Shown here: positions 55,493-64,000 of the stretch, in pieces | How the letters are laid out: every line of letters begins with the position of its first letter | How positions within the stretch are numbered: the stretch's first letter is position 1 | Assembly: GCA_028875575.1 (NCBI GenBank) | Contig: JAPPDF010000030.1 | Span: 32,077-96,076, forward strand | Direction of reading: 5' to 3' | Origin: Acidobacteriota bacterium | GTDB taxonomy: Bacteria > Acidobacteriota > Terriglobia > Versatilivoradales > Versatilivoraceae | DNA: 64,000 nucleotides | Notes under the pieces: generated by a model | The model's input: only the letters and a program-made list of their open reading frames with translations | Told to the model about the DNA's origin: nothing | Database searches by the model: none | Position numbers and translations under genes: made by a program

Positions 55493-57178
55493 TTAATGAC
55501 CGGCCGGCCGGTGACGTTCGTCCAGGGTGCGCCCGAACAGGAGAAAGACCGTCGCGATCATCAGGATAAGAAGCACACCGTAGGCGGCGGCGCTGCCGAA
55601 GTTGAACTGCCTCAGTTGGGACAGGATTTCAACCGAGATCGGCCGGCTGTCCACGGTGTAGATGACGATCGAGGAGACGAACTCGCCCAGGGCGGTCACG
55701 AAGGCCAGCATCGATCCTGCCGCTGCCGCCGGTAGCAGCAGGGGCAGCAGGATTCGGCGCAAGCTGTAAAACCAGGATGCACCCAGAGAGCGGGCCGCCC
55801 AGTGAAGGTTGGGGTCGAGCTGCTCGAAGCCGGCCTGCACGGCGCGGACCACCAGGGGGATATTACGAATGAAATAGGCCAGAGGCAAGATCCAAAAGGT
55901 GCCCACCAGCAGGACCCGGGCCTGAAGCGGATCCGAGATGCTGAAGGTGGTTGCCAGGTTGAGGGCCACCACCGTGCCCGGCAGGGCCCAGGGCAGCAGA
56001 GTCAGAGCACTCAGCAGGCGCCGCCCCCGGAGCTTCCTTTGAATCAGCAGCCAACCTGCGGCCAGCGCGAAAACCAGGTTGGCGGCCGTGGCCAGCGTGG
56101 CCATCTTGAGGCTGTTGAGAATCGGTTCCAGAAAACGGTCGTCGGCCAGCAGTCGCCCGTAGTTGGCGGCCGTGTATCGGGGAGGCAGGATTTGGGTGGT
56201 CCAGGTTCCGTCCTGGCTGAAGCTGATCAACACCAGGGTGAGATGGGGCAGCAGCAGGAAGAGCACCGCGGAAATGCCCAGCACCGCCATGGCCAGCCGC
56301 AGGCCCTTTCCCCTGAAGGGTCGCAGGCTGGGGCTGGCGCCCTTGCCCACCGCGCGATACTTGCCGGTGGCTTCGTATCGCTGCAACAGGATCAGGAACA
56401 GCAGGGAGACCATTGTCAGCACCACCGTCTCCACCAGGGCCATCTCCAGGTCGCCGTTCAGCTTGGAATTGTAGATTTGAAGCGAAAGGACCCGTACCCC
56501 TCCGCCGAAGATGTAGGGAGCGCTGAAGCTGGCCATGGAGGTCATGAAGGTGAGCAGAGCGGCACCCACCAAGGCGGGAGTGAGCACCGGCAGCGTCACC
56601 CGCAGGAAGGTCCGCGTGCGGGAGGCTCCCAGCGAAAGGGAAGCCTCCCGCAGCGATTCGTCCAGACGCTTGAGCGCGGCCGAGACGAACAGGTAGAAGT
56701 AGACGTACATGGTGTAGGCGTGCACCCACAGGATGGCCGGAATGCCTCGCAGGGAAAAGGGAGGCTCGGACAGCCCCAGCAGCATCTGGAGGCTGCGGGT
56801 CAGGATGCCGCTCTCGCCATAGAGAAAAAGGAAGGCGATCACCCCGACCAGGGGCGGCAACAGCACCGGCAACGAGGCCAGGGCGGCAAAGATACGCCGT
56901 CCGGGAAAGTCGAAGCGGTGGAAGACGAATGCCAGCGGGACGCCGATGAGGGCCGAGAGCAGTACGCTTCCCAGCGAGATGGACAGGCTGTTGCCCAGGG
57001 CCTCCATCTGGGAGGGGCTGCTGAAGAAATCCGCGTAGTGTGCCAGCGTGAAGCGGTTGTCGCTGACCAGGCTTCTCCACAGGACAAACAGGTTGGGATA
57101 GAGCACCAGCCACAGCAGCAGCCCGAAAACGGGCAGGGTCAATACCAGCGCGGATCTTGGGTTTACGGAAATGCGCAC
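55493..57178 (-). CDS. ABC importer permease, fused two-domain (FbpB/iron-type)
   Basis: 561 residues, about 12 membrane helices in two homologous halves. Each half has the EAA loop that docks the ATPase: EASLSLGASRTRTFLRVTLP (first) and AARSLGASWFYSLRRILLP (second). This organisation is that of FbpB/AfuB ferric-iron-type permeases and of related importers for spermidine or phosphonate. It is separated from the ATPase gene by a 336-bp E4 repeat but is otherwise in line with it. Confidence 0.87.
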   Translation of the reverse strand: MRISVNPRSALVLTLPVFGLLLWLVLYPNLFVLWRSLVSDNRFTLAHYADFFSSPSQMEALGNSLSISLGSVLLSALIGVPLAFVFHRFDFPGRRIFAALASLPVLLPPLVGVIAFLFLYGESGILTRSLQMLLGLSEPPFSLRGIPAILWVHAYTMYVYFYLFVSAALKRLDESLREASLSLGASRTRTFLRVTLPVLTPALVGAALLTFMTSMASFSAPYIFGGGVRVLSLQIYNSKLNGDLEMALVETVVLTMVSLLFLILLQRYEATGKYRAVGKGASPSLRPFRGKGLRLAMAVLGISAVLFLLLPHLTLVLISFSQDGTWTTQILPPRYTAANYGRLLADDRFLEPILNSLKMATLATAANLVFALAAGWLLIQRKLRGRRLLSALTLLPWALPGTVVALNLATTFSISDPLQARVLLVGTFWILPLAYFIRNIPLVVRAVQAGFEQLDPNLHWAARSLGASWFYSLRRILLPLLLPAAAAGSMLAFVTALGEFVSSIVIYTVDSRPISVEILSQLRQFNFGSAAAYGVLLILMIATVFLLFGRTLDERHRPAGH

Positions 57179-57204
57179 GTGTTTTGCAAGATAGTGAAGC
57201 CAGA

Positions 57205-57530
57205 TGAAGTTTGAAGTAGGAAGTTTGAAGGGTGAAGACTAGCTGATCGACACGCCAAGCATCTTGTCAGTCTCGGCGCGGATTCCGCCCCCGCCCTGCC
57301 GGGCGAATCATTGGCGGAAGAAACTGCCGATGGTTGATGAAGACGAACCACGAATAAACGCGAAGGCTCATGGACCTCATTTGGCGCTCTTGCTCCTCAC
57401 CCCCACCCCCCACACTCCAAACTTCAAACATCCTCCTTCAAACTTCAAACTTCAAACTTCCTACTTCAAACTTCAAACTTCCTACTTCAAACTTCCTACT
57501 TCAAACTTCAAACTTCAAACTTCACCCCCC
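57205..57530. repeat. 7-bp-periodic paired repeat element (family E4)
   Basis: The left arm GAAGTTT-GAAGTAG-GAAGTTT-GAAGGGT is at 57206-57236; the longer right arm at 57415-57530 is made of CTTCAAA, CTTCCTA and CTTCAAA units. The spacer begins TGATCGACACGCCAAGCATC (57244), very like that of the 12.2-kb copy, followed in both by GTCTCGGCGC. On the minus strand the right arm begins inside the end of the ATPase gene and supplies its stop codon (GAAGTTTGA). Confidence 0.9.
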
Positions 57531-58600
57531 GGCAGCAAGTACAACGCCCGGGAAGAACAGAAGAGCTCGATCTCGTCGCCGACCCGGTATCCCGCGGTCG
57601 CCGGCGAGTTGGTCCGGCTGGCCAGCACTCGCAGCCCCCTTCCCTCCAGGAGATATTCCGTGCTGGCTCCGGCGAAGCGCCGGGAGCGGACCCGAGCCGG
57701 TCCCAGGGCCAGGGAGTCGTCGGTTGGATCGAAAGTCACGTTTTCCGGACGCAGCAGCATGCGCAGGCGGGCGCCCCGGCGCAGCTTCCCGTCTCTCGCG
57801 GAGCGGGGAAGCCGCAGCACGGCTCCCGAGGGCAGGGAATAGATCTCGCGGTTCTCGCTGTATTCCCTGAAGGTCACATCCCATAAATTGGATTTGCCGA
57901 CAAAGCGCGCCACCCTTTCGTTGGCCGGTCGAAAGTAGAGTTGGTCGGAGGTGCCCACCTGCTGCAGCGCCCCGTCCCACAGCAGCGCAATGCGGTCGGA
58001 GAGAGCGAAGGCCTCTTCCTGGTCGTGGGTGACGAAGATGGCCGTTATGCCGAGGGTGCGGATGAGTCGGTCGAGCTGGGCGCGTGTCTGCTCCCGCAGG
58101 CTGGCGTCCAGGTTGCTCAGCGGTTCGTCCAGTAGCAGGATTTGCGGCTCGATGGCGACGGCGCGGGCCACGGCCACCCGCTGCTGCTCGCCGCCGCTGA
58201 GCTCGAAGACCGGACGCTTTCGATGCGGGGAAAGTTCCACCAGCTCGAGTGCCCGCTCCACCTTGCTTCTTGCTGCCTTGCCTGCAATTCCCCGCGCCCT
58301 GAGTCCGAAGGCGACGTTCTCGAAGACGTTGAGGTGCGGGAACAGGGCGTAGGATTGAAATACCATCCCCATGTTGCGCTTCTCGGGCGGAATGGGGGCG
58401 ATATCCCGGCCGTTGACCAGGATCTTGCCCGCGGTGGGCTTCAGGAATCCGGCAATGAGGCGAATGGTGGTGGTCTTGCCGCAACCGCTGGGGCCCAGCA
58501 AGGTCAGGATCTCCCCGGGAGCGACCTGCAGGCTGAGCCGGTCGAGCGCGGTGAGTCCCTCGAAGCGCTGGGTCAGATCCTGCAGTTCCAGGTGTGCCAT
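57515..58600 (-). CDS. ABC importer ATPase (FbpC/PotA type)
   Basis: 361 residues. The ABC domain (about 1-240) has Walker A GPSGCGKTTT, signature LSGGEQQRVAVARA, Walker B ILLLDEPLSNLD and the switch histidine in TAIFVTHDQEEA. The C-terminal beta-barrel of the TOBE type (about 260-355, e.g. LRMLLRPENVTFDP) identifies the MalK/PotA/FbpC class. It powers the permease at 55.5 kb. The last residues GGEV and the TGA stop are read from the E4 heptamer TTTGAAG. The gene is 37 bp after the binding-protein gene. Confidence 0.9.
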   Translation of the reverse strand: MAHLELQDLTQRFEGLTALDRLSLQVAPGEILTLLGPSGCGKTTTIRLIAGFLKPTAGKILVNGRDIAPIPPEKRNMGMVFQSYALFPHLNVFENVAFGLRARGIAGKAARSKVERALELVELSPHRKRPVFELSGGEQQRVAVARAVAIEPQILLLDEPLSNLDASLREQTRAQLDRLIRTLGITAIFVTHDQEEAFALSDRIALLWDGALQQVGTSDQLYFRPANERVARFVGKSNLWDVTFREYSENREIYSLPSGAVLRLPRSARDGKLRRGARLRMLLRPENVTFDPTDDSLALGPARVRSRRFAGASTEYLLEGRGLRVLASRTNSPATAGYRVGDEIELFCSSRALYLLPGGEV

Positions 58601-58637
58601 CGGTTGGACTCGCTACGTCGGGCCGATCCCCGCTTCA

Positions 58638-59720
58638 TCAACCGCTGCCCGGGGACCTGCCCGCCGCCGGTCCGGCGGCCGCCTTTCCGGCGTTCCCCTT
58701 GTGGCGAATGTGTTCGTCCCAATAGCGCATCCACTCCCGCGAATGCTTCCGCAGGAGATCCCTGTCTAGGGGCATGACCGGGATCGGGGTCTCACCGATC
58801 CAGGAGGGCAGCTCGGATGCGGGGATATCGTTTCGCGCGGGGATACGGAAGAACTCCCGGGCCGCCCGGACCAGGCTTGGCGTGGAGGTGACGAACTCGT
58901 AATACTCGCGGGCGGCCGGTAGCGGCTCGGACTTGGCCACCAGGGCAATGCCGTCCATGACCACGGGTACGCCGCTGGCGGGCAGCACGTAGGCCAGCGG
59001 GTAGTCGTATCGGGCTCGCTGCAGCTCGATGTCGGGCATGTTCCACAGGGTGACCCAGCCCTCGCGGCGGGCAAGCTTCTGGCTCAGGATGGTCAGGTTG
59101 GGAACATAGTCCTTGGTGTTGGCGTCCAGCCCCCTCAACCAGCGGTAGCCGCCCTCCGGAGACCCGGTCTTTTCCATCTCCCTCAGGATCATGGCGCAGA
59201 AGATGGTTCGCATGGTTCCGGAGGCCAGCGGATCCCTGAGGATGATCTTCCGCCTCCACTTGGGGTCGAGCAGGTCATCCCACTCCTCGGGAGCCTCGTC
59301 CGGCTTCAGCAAGGCGTTGTTGTAGGCGATGACTTCAGGGGTCCTGTAGGTCCCATACCAGAAATCCCCCGAACCCCGGGCCTCGGGGGGGACGGTCTCG
59401 GCCCAGCTGGGCCGATAGGGCAGCAGCAGTCCTTCCTCTCCAGCCTGCTCGAAGAGGTCGGATGGCGCCCCCCACCAGATATCGGCCTGCGGATTGTTTT
59501 TCTCCGAGCGCAGCCGGTCCAGGACGTCCTGGCTTCCCATGTCGAGCCACTTGACGTCGACTCGAGGGTAACGGGCCTCGAATCGGATTTCGTGGTCGGA
59601 CAGCAGTTCCTTGCCGTGGGGGGAATAGACGATCAGGGAGACCTTGCCGTTCTCTGGCGGGGAACAGGCCGCCAGCAGCAGGCTGCCGGTGATCGCAATG
59701 ACCAGGAGAGGGCGCGCCAT
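58638..59720 (-). CDS. ABC importer substrate-binding lipoprotein (iron/FbpA type)
   Basis: 360 residues from ATG 59720, preceded by AGGAAAC; the upstream frame to 59753 begins with TTG and is less likely. The lipobox is LLLAACS, with Cys19 as the lipidation site. The body matches extracellular solute-binding proteins of the iron/thiamine/phosphonate group: VYSPHGKELLSDHEIRFEAR, PQADIWWGAPSDLFEQA and RDPLASGTMRTIFCAMIL. Whether the ligand is iron is not shown: the two adjacent tyrosines of FbpA are not clear. It is 29 bp after the isomerase-like gene. Confidence 0.83.
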   Translation of the reverse strand: MARPLLVIAITGSLLLAACSPPENGKVSLIVYSPHGKELLSDHEIRFEARYPRVDVKWLDMGSQDVLDRLRSEKNNPQADIWWGAPSDLFEQAGEEGLLLPYRPSWAETVPPEARGSGDFWYGTYRTPEVIAYNNALLKPDEAPEEWDDLLDPKWRRKIILRDPLASGTMRTIFCAMILREMEKTGSPEGGYRWLRGLDANTKDYVPNLTILSQKLARREGWVTLWNMPDIELQRARYDYPLAYVLPASGVPVVMDGIALVAKSEPLPAAREYYEFVTSTPSLVRAAREFFRIPARNDIPASELPSWIGETPIPVMPLDRDLLRKHSREWMRYWDEHIRHKGNAGKAAAGPAAGRSPGSG

Positions 59721-59749
59721 GTTTCCTATCGGGCCGGCCGGTGGTTGGT

Positions 59750-60529
59750 TCAACCCTGGTCGCAGGTCCTGAAGGCCTGGAGGAGGGCTTCAATGGGATC
59801 GCCGACAGGGAGGAATTCGTGACCCACGTATCCGTCGTAGGAGGTTGCCGCAATGGCTCGGCAAATCCCGACGTAGTTGAGTTCCTGGGTGTCGTCGATT
59901 TCGTTGCGCCCCGGATTGCCGGCGGTGTGGATGTGGCCGACGTAACCGATCATCTCGCGCAGAGTTCGGATCACGTCGCCCTGCATGATCTGCATGTGGT
60001 AGATGTCGAACAGCAATTTCACCCGGGGGCTGGAGACCATTTCACAGACGGCGATACCCCAGTCCGGGCGGTCGCACTGGTAACCGGGGTGGTCGATCTT
60101 GGAGTTCAACAGCTCCAGGTTCAGGTTGACCCCTTTTTCTTCGGCGTAGGGCGCCACTCGTTTCAATCCCCGGGCACAGGCGAGGATACCTTCGAAGTCG
60201 CTGCGCTCCGGATGGCGGTTGCCGGAAAAGCAGATCAGCCCGGGAATCCGATGCCTGGCTGCCAGCCGGATGGAGTCCCTAAGCTCCTGCTCGATCTGGT
60301 CGTGGTTGTCGGGGTGGTTGAGACCGTCCTCCAGGCTCCGGTGACCCGACATCGAGGCCACCTCCAGGTTGTGGCGGCGGGCGGTATCCACCGTTTCCTC
60401 GAAATCCTCGTCCCGGTACCACAACTCCACCGCCGGGTAGCCGATCCCGGCCGCGGCTTCGCACAGGGTATCCAGGGAGAGGCTCGGCGGCTTGACCATC
60501 GGGAAGCAGACCGATTGCTTGATCCGCAT
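59750..60529 (-). CDS. hydroxypyruvate isomerase-like sugar-phosphate isomerase (TIM barrel)
   Basis: 259 residues from the ATG at 60529, which has GGAGG 5 nt upstream; a frame from 60556 is rejected. It is an AP-endonuclease-2 superfamily TIM barrel: ELWYRDEDFEETVDTA, LNLELLNSKIDHPGY (metal glutamate), VKLLFDIYHMQIMQGD and YVGHIHTAGNPGRNEIDDTQ, which match the Hyi hydroxypyruvate isomerase family well. Substrate is inferred only from family. It is the first gene of an ABC-importer cluster, so a sugar or sugar-acid ligand is as plausible as iron for that importer. Confidence 0.83.
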   Translation of the reverse strand: MRIKQSVCFPMVKPPSLSLDTLCEAAAGIGYPAVELWYRDEDFEETVDTARRHNLEVASMSGHRSLEDGLNHPDNHDQIEQELRDSIRLAARHRIPGLICFSGNRHPERSDFEGILACARGLKRVAPYAEEKGVNLNLELLNSKIDHPGYQCDRPDWGIAVCEMVSSPRVKLLFDIYHMQIMQGDVIRTLREMIGYVGHIHTAGNPGRNEIDDTQELNYVGICRAIAATSYDGYVGHEFLPVGDPIEALLQAFRTCDQG

Positions 60530-60587
60530 GGAAGGCCTCCGCCTGTTCCGAGCCACCGGGCTTCCACTCTGCGGCGCCGGAAGCCGT

Positions 60588-60610
60588 TAGTGTTCTGTAA
60601 CAGGACACTA
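60588..60610 (-). promoter_or_regulatory. 23-bp near-perfect palindrome upstream of the isomerase-importer cluster
   Basis: Arms TAGTGTTCTGT and ACAGGACACTA surround a central A, with 10 of 11 pairs matching. It lies 58 bp upstream of the isomerase-like start and 3 bp after the 96-aa gene stop. It could be an operator or the stem of a terminator; the lack of a U-tract favours an operator. Confidence 0.55.
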
Positions 60611-60613
60611 TAC

Positions 60614-60904
60614 CTACTGGGACTCCGGTTCTTCGACGCTGATCTTGAGTGATTTCAGGAACTTGATGTCCTGGGAGGTGATATTGAGTCTGGCTTCGAC
60701 CTCGTCGCTTTCGGTGAGGACCGGTTCCTCGGCGGATTCCTCGCTCCTCTTGTTGAAGCCTATGGTGGCCTCCAGCACCAGGAAGACATCGTAGCCGGAG
60801 TTCCGGATGGTGGCGATGGCGCCGCTGATCGATTCCGAGCTCGACAGGGTATCGTTGATGGCTTCTCCCAACTCCTTCATCATCCGCTTCAACTGCTCGT
60901 CCAT
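60614..60904 (-). CDS. small conserved-looking protein of unknown function
   Basis: 96 residues from the ATG at 60904, with GGTGGAG 5 nt upstream. I do not recognise the family. There is a helical start (DEQLKRMMKELGEAINDTLS), a mixed middle (RNSGYDVFLVLEATIGFNKR) and an acidic Glu-rich end. No signal peptide or membrane helix is present, so it should be cytoplasmic. A longer frame to 61129 runs into repeat DNA and is rejected. It precedes the palindrome and the isomerase gene. Confidence 0.6.
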   Translation of the reverse strand: MDEQLKRMMKELGEAINDTLSSSESISGAIATIRNSGYDVFLVLEATIGFNKRSEESAEEPVLTESDEVEARLNITSQDIKFLKSLKISVEEPESQ

Positions 60905-61079
60905 TGGCTCCACCCGTCCCCACCCGGCCTGCCGTTTGCCTGCATGCCGGGCGCTGATGAAATTGTTACCTGGGCCGCCTTCCCGGAATCCCTGTCCGTG
61001 CGCGATGTTACTTCCAACCCGCAGGGGTGTCAAGGAAGGCGGCGGGGCGCCGTAGGCCGACACCTGAGGAGCTCGGAAG

Positions 61080-61725
61080 ATCCACGAAGCAACACGAGGA
61101 TTTATCCACAGGGGACCACGAAGACCCACGAAAGGGATGGACAGGATAGCCAGGACGAGACGTTGCTGCGCTAGATGCTGACGGAGGAGATGAGCCGTTA
61201 GGGATTCGCGGATGCCGAGGAATATTGGGCAACTGACCCCTGAAAAAAATCCTGTGCATCCTGTGCATCGATGTTAATCAAAAAAACAAGGATTGACAGG
61301 ATGAAGCAGGAATAACAGGAAGAGAAGCTGTTGCACGCGGAGCTGACCGGGAATCGGGCGTAGGGCACAGCGGGCACCCGCGACGGTTCAGGACAATCGA
61401 GAAGGACCATTGATTGAAATCGATGCACAGGATTAATAGAACGAGACGCTGCTGCAAATGAAGTTCAGCACAGCCTCATAATTCGCTTGAAGTCTGACTT
61501 CGGGGCAAGGCGGCTCGGGACAAAAATCCTGTATATCCTGTTCATCCATGTAGATAAAAACCTAAAAAACATGGATGCACAGGATGGACAGGATAACCAG
61601 GACGGGAAGCTGCTGCACGAAAAGCTACGGGGGCAATGATCCGTTATGGATTCGCGCATGCCCAGGAATAGCGGACGATCAACTTCTAAGAAATGATCCT
61701 GTGCATCGATGTTGACAAATAATCT
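61080..61725. repeat. cluster of E3 elements and CACGAAG-type repeats
   Basis: At 61083-61135 there is CCACGAAGCAACACGAGG then CCACGAAGACCCACGAAAGG. At 61138-61290 an E3 copy runs from GACAGGATAGCCAGGACGAG to ATCCTGTGCATCGATGTTAA; at 61300-61460 a second (GATGAAGCAGGAATAACAGG, AGAAGCTGTTGCACGCGGAG, ACAATCGAGAAGGACCATTG, AATCGATGCACAGGATTA); at 61520-61725 two more arm pairs. This fills the 987-bp gap between the 96-aa gene and the small membrane protein; 61726-61891 holds no feature I can name. Confidence 0.8.
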
Positions 61726-61891
61726 CCTCGTGCTTGATGCCGGGAACCGATTTCGTGACCTCGGTGTGATTTCGCGCGCTTCATGTCCCTTTGTGGCCGG
61801 TTCCTTCCCCAGGGACGCTGGACTGAGCCCCTCCAATCCCGCCTCTTGCCCTGTGCTATGATGAAGCCCATTTCGAACGAGGGAATACGGC

Positions 61892-62152
61892 ATGGCCGGG
61901 AGCTGGCTGGAGCGGGTGAAATCGGCCTTTGGGGAGGTCGGCAGGAGCATCCACAAGCTCTTCCTGGAGGTGACCGGATTTCTGTTCGCCGTCTTCGGCG
62001 GATTCCTGTTGCTCAGGGGATACCAGTTTATTTCGGAGCGAGAGGTATTCCAGTTCAAGGACTACTTCATGGTGGGCTCCTTCGCCCTGTTCGGCCTGCT
62101 GATGCTGGGCTTCGCCGTTCACTCCTTTATCCGGGTCCGGTCGATGAAGTGA
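61892..62152 (+). CDS. small two-helix membrane protein of unknown function
   Basis: 86 residues. An amphipathic N-terminus ([19 protein letters not shown]) leads into two membrane helices (about 28-43, [14 protein letters not shown], and about 60-80, [19 protein letters not shown]) joined by a charged loop, then a basic end. It resembles small inner-membrane proteins annotated as hypothetical near methylmalonyl-CoA mutase. A GGAATACGGC ribosome region precedes the ATG. It is 70 bp before the mutase gene. Confidence 0.6.
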   Translation: MAGSWLERVKSAFGEVGRSIHKLFLEVTGFLFAVFGGFLLLRGYQFISEREVFQFKDYFMVGSFALFGLLMLGFAVHSFIRVRSMK

Positions 62153-62222
62153 GGCTCAGGCCGGTTTCCCTCTTCCCGGTGCTTGCCGGCCACCTCCTTT
62201 CCAGGCCGCGTCAGTCAGCCTG

Positions 62223-63815
62223 ATGTCATCAAACCGCAAATTCGAGACGACCTCCGGAATCCGGCTCGATCCCTTCTTCGGGCCCCGGCACTTGGAAGAT
62301 TTCGACTACCGGAGGGACCTGGGGGATCCCGGAAGCTATCCCTTCACCCGGGGAGTCAGGTCCGGCATGTACCGGGACCGTCTGTGGACCATGAGGCAGT
62401 ACGCCGGGTTCGGGTCGGCCCGGGAGTCCAACGCCCGCTACAAGTACCTGTTGGGACTGGGCCAGACCGGACTCTCGGTGGCCTTCGATCTGCCCACCCA
62501 AATGGGTATGGATTCCGATGCGGCCATGGCGGCCGGCGAGGTTGGCCGGACCGGCGTGGCCATCGACAGTCTGCGGGACATGGAGGAGCTCTTCCGGGGA
62601 ATACCGCTCGACCGGGTCTCGGTCTCGATGACCATCAATGCCACCGCCGCGGTGCTAATGGCCCTGCTGGTCGCCTTGGCGCGGAGCCGGCAGGTCCTGC
62701 CGGAGCAGCTATCGGGCACGATTCAAAATGACATTCTGAAGGAGTACATCGCCCGGGGCACCTACATCTATCCCCCCGAAGCTTCCATGCGGCTGGTCAC
62801 CGACCTTATCGGCTACTGCAGCCGTAACCTTCCCCAATGGAATCCGATCTCGGTAAGCGGCTACCACATCCGCGAGGCAGGGTCTTCGGCCGTCCAGGAG
62901 CTGGCATTCACCCTGGGCAACGCCATCGCATACGTCGAGGCCTGTCTGAAGTCGGGTCTGGCCATCGATGCCTTCGCCCCCAGAATTTCCTTCTTCTTCA
63001 ACGTTCACAATCACTTCCTGGAGGAAGTGGCCAAGTTCAGGGCTGCCAGGCGCTTGTGGTCGCGAATCATGAAGGAGCGTTTCGGAGCCCGCAATCCCAG
63101 GTCCTGGATGTTGCGCTTCCACGCACAGACGGCGGGAAGCACCCTGACCGCTCAACAGCCGGAGGTGAACACGGTCCGGGTCACCCTGCAGGCTCTGGCC
63201 GCCGTGCTGGGAGGCACCCAGTCACTGCACACCAACTCTCGGGACGAAGCCCTGTCGCTGCCCACCGAGGAAGCCGCCGGGCTGGCGCTGCAGACCCAGC
63301 AGGTGATCGCCTGTGAGAGCGGAGTGGCCGAGGTGGCCGATCCGCTGGCGGGCTCCTTTGCGGTGGAGTCCCTCACTGATGCCCTCGAGAAAGGGGCCCG
63401 GGAGTACCTGGCTCGGATCGAGGCCATGGGCGGCATGATGCAGGCCATCTCGCAGGGCTTCGTCCAGCGTGAGGTTCAGGAATCTTCCTACCGGTACCAG
63501 CGTTCGGTCGAGAGCGGCGAAAGCACCATCGTGGGCGTCAACCGCTTCGTTTCCGAAGACCGACCCGGGATCCGGATCCATCAAATCGACCCGGGGGTGG
63601 AAAGGGAACAGCGGCAACGGCTGGCCCGGGTTCGGTCTTCGCGGGATGCCAGGGCGGCGGGCCATGCCCTGGACGCCATCGCCGAAGCGGCCCGAAGCGG
63701 GGAGAATCTCCTCCCGGTCATGATTCGGGCGGTAGAGTGCGAAGTCACGCTGGGGGAGATTTCCGACCGATTGAGAACCATCTTCGGGGAACATAGGGAG
63801 AACCCGCAGATTTAG
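62223..63815 (+). CDS. methylmalonyl-CoA mutase, large (catalytic) subunit without B12-binding domain
   Basis: 530 residues. The TIM-barrel substrate domain is complete: [103 protein letters not shown] and [10 protein letters not shown]. There is no C-terminal DXHXXG domain, so a separate B12-binding subunit must exist elsewhere, as in archaeal-type split mutases. The enzyme turns methylmalonyl-CoA into succinyl-CoA, downstream of the pccB/accC/carrier enzymes. Confidence 0.93.
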   Translation: MSSNRKFETTSGIRLDPFFGPRHLEDFDYRRDLGDPGSYPFTRGVRSGMYRDRLWTMRQYAGFGSARESNARYKYLLGLGQTGLSVAFDLPTQMGMDSDAAMAAGEVGRTGVAIDSLRDMEELFRGIPLDRVSVSMTINATAAVLMALLVALARSRQVLPEQLSGTIQNDILKEYIARGTYIYPPEASMRLVTDLIGYCSRNLPQWNPISVSGYHIREAGSSAVQELAFTLGNAIAYVEACLKSGLAIDAFAPRISFFFNVHNHFLEEVAKFRAARRLWSRIMKERFGARNPRSWMLRFHAQTAGSTLTAQQPEVNTVRVTLQALAAVLGGTQSLHTNSRDEALSLPTEEAAGLALQTQQVIACESGVAEVADPLAGSFAVESLTDALEKGAREYLARIEAMGGMMQAISQGFVQREVQESSYRYQRSVESGESTIVGVNRFVSEDRPGIRIHQIDPGVEREQRQRLARVRSSRDARAAGHALDAIAEAARSGENLLPVMIRAVECEVTLGEISDRLRTIFGEHRENPQI

Positions 63816-63839
63816 TGGGGTCGGTGCTGGTCCTACTCG

Positions 63840-63972
63840 CTCTCGGTGCGCCGCGTTGACCCCCCTCCGGCTCGACTGCGGACGGAGTCTCCTATCTGGC
63901 GATCTTGCTAATTCCGTCCCCCCCACCGGTTCGACTGCGGGCGGGGCCCTTGTCTCACCGACTCCTGTACCG
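63840..63972 (-). repeat. intergenic repeat (family E2), minus orientation
   Basis: CCCCACCGGTTCGACTGCGG and CCCTTGTCTCACCGACTCC are the reverse complement of the E2 end at 24.9 kb. A partial repeat of the same block (CCTCCGGCTCGACTGCGG) lies 50 bp to its left. The rest of the window to 64000 has no gene. Confidence 0.8.
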
Positions 63973-64000
63973 TTCTGAGAAGGACCTTTGGCGGATAATC

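Noticed and set aside
57244..57420. Possible CRISPR array in the repeat-rich gaps
   Set aside because: Units are 7 or 9 bp and contiguous, not 23-37-bp repeats with unique spacers, and no cas gene is present.
63816..64000. A tRNA or a B12-binding mutase subunit at the right edge
   Set aside because: The sequence is an E2 repeat; no cloverleaf or coding frame is visible.

Overview
The window looks like a chromosomal segment of a high-GC, Gram-negative bacterium, most probably an Acidobacteriota. Supporting signs are LpxC (lipid A), an Oar-like TonB-receptor beta-barrel of the kind that is abundant in acidobacteria, a fused AroD-AroE, a bacillithiol-type YpdA reductase, and split ATP synthase genes with two b-type stalk subunits. 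Lineage is inferred from gene content only. No rRNA, tRNA, phage, CRISPR array or recognisable transposase gene was seen.

Layout. 1-4.3 kb: the edge of a secreted protein, the outer-membrane barrel and a MutT-type Nudix gene. 4.5-10.7 kb: atpF'-atpF-atpH-atpA-atpG, a 349-bp structured spacer, then atpD-atpC; the a and c subunits are absent. 10.7-12.2 kb: a lysine riboswitch with an intrinsic terminator in front of a fungal-type (Lys20-like) homocitrate synthase. 12.5-15.2 kb: a LolA-like secreted protein and HslVU. 15.6-21.8 kb: an FN3 lipoprotein and the propionyl-CoA carboxylase parts (carboxyltransferase, biotin carboxylase, biotin carrier) interrupted by an unknown secreted protein. 21.9-24.5 kb: serS and lpxC on the minus strand. 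25.1-31.6 kb: an Rrf2 regulator with its own palindromic operator, followed by sufBCDSU and sufT. 31.6-39 kb: pgsA, an AMMECR1 protein, aroDE fusion, thrB, hisZ-hisG-hisD. 39.2-45 kb: a Gfo/Idh oxidoreductase, YpdA, an RskA-type membrane protein, HupE/UreJ-like protein, and a methyltransferase bracketed by long inverted repeats. 45.3-52.4 kb, minus strand: cbiZ-like gene, then dapB-dapA-dapD-dacB-higA-like-M24 peptidase in a tight run. 52.8-60.9 kb, minus strand: a 96-aa protein, a sugar-isomerase-like TIM barrel, an FbpABC-type importer and a large PIG-L deacetylase. 61.9-63.8 kb: a small membrane protein and the catalytic half of methylmalonyl-CoA mutase.

Functional links. The carboxylase, the B12-dependent mutase and the CbiZ-like cobinamide amidohydrolase together point to propionyl-CoA conversion to succinyl-CoA with B12 remodelling. 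Rrf2 plus Suf is a self-regulated Fe-S assembly locus. Lysine is addressed twice: by dapABD (diaminopimelate branch, beside the peptidoglycan enzyme dacB) and by the riboswitch-controlled homocitrate synthase.

The most unusual layer is the intergenic DNA. At least four multi-copy repeat families fill almost every gap above 150 bp. One has inverted arms built of degenerate 7-bp units that start at, and sometimes encode, the stop codon of the neighbouring gene. Another is built of 9-bp units around ATCCTGTGC. A third is a GC-rich element of about 260 bp that brackets the methyltransferase as an inverted pair.
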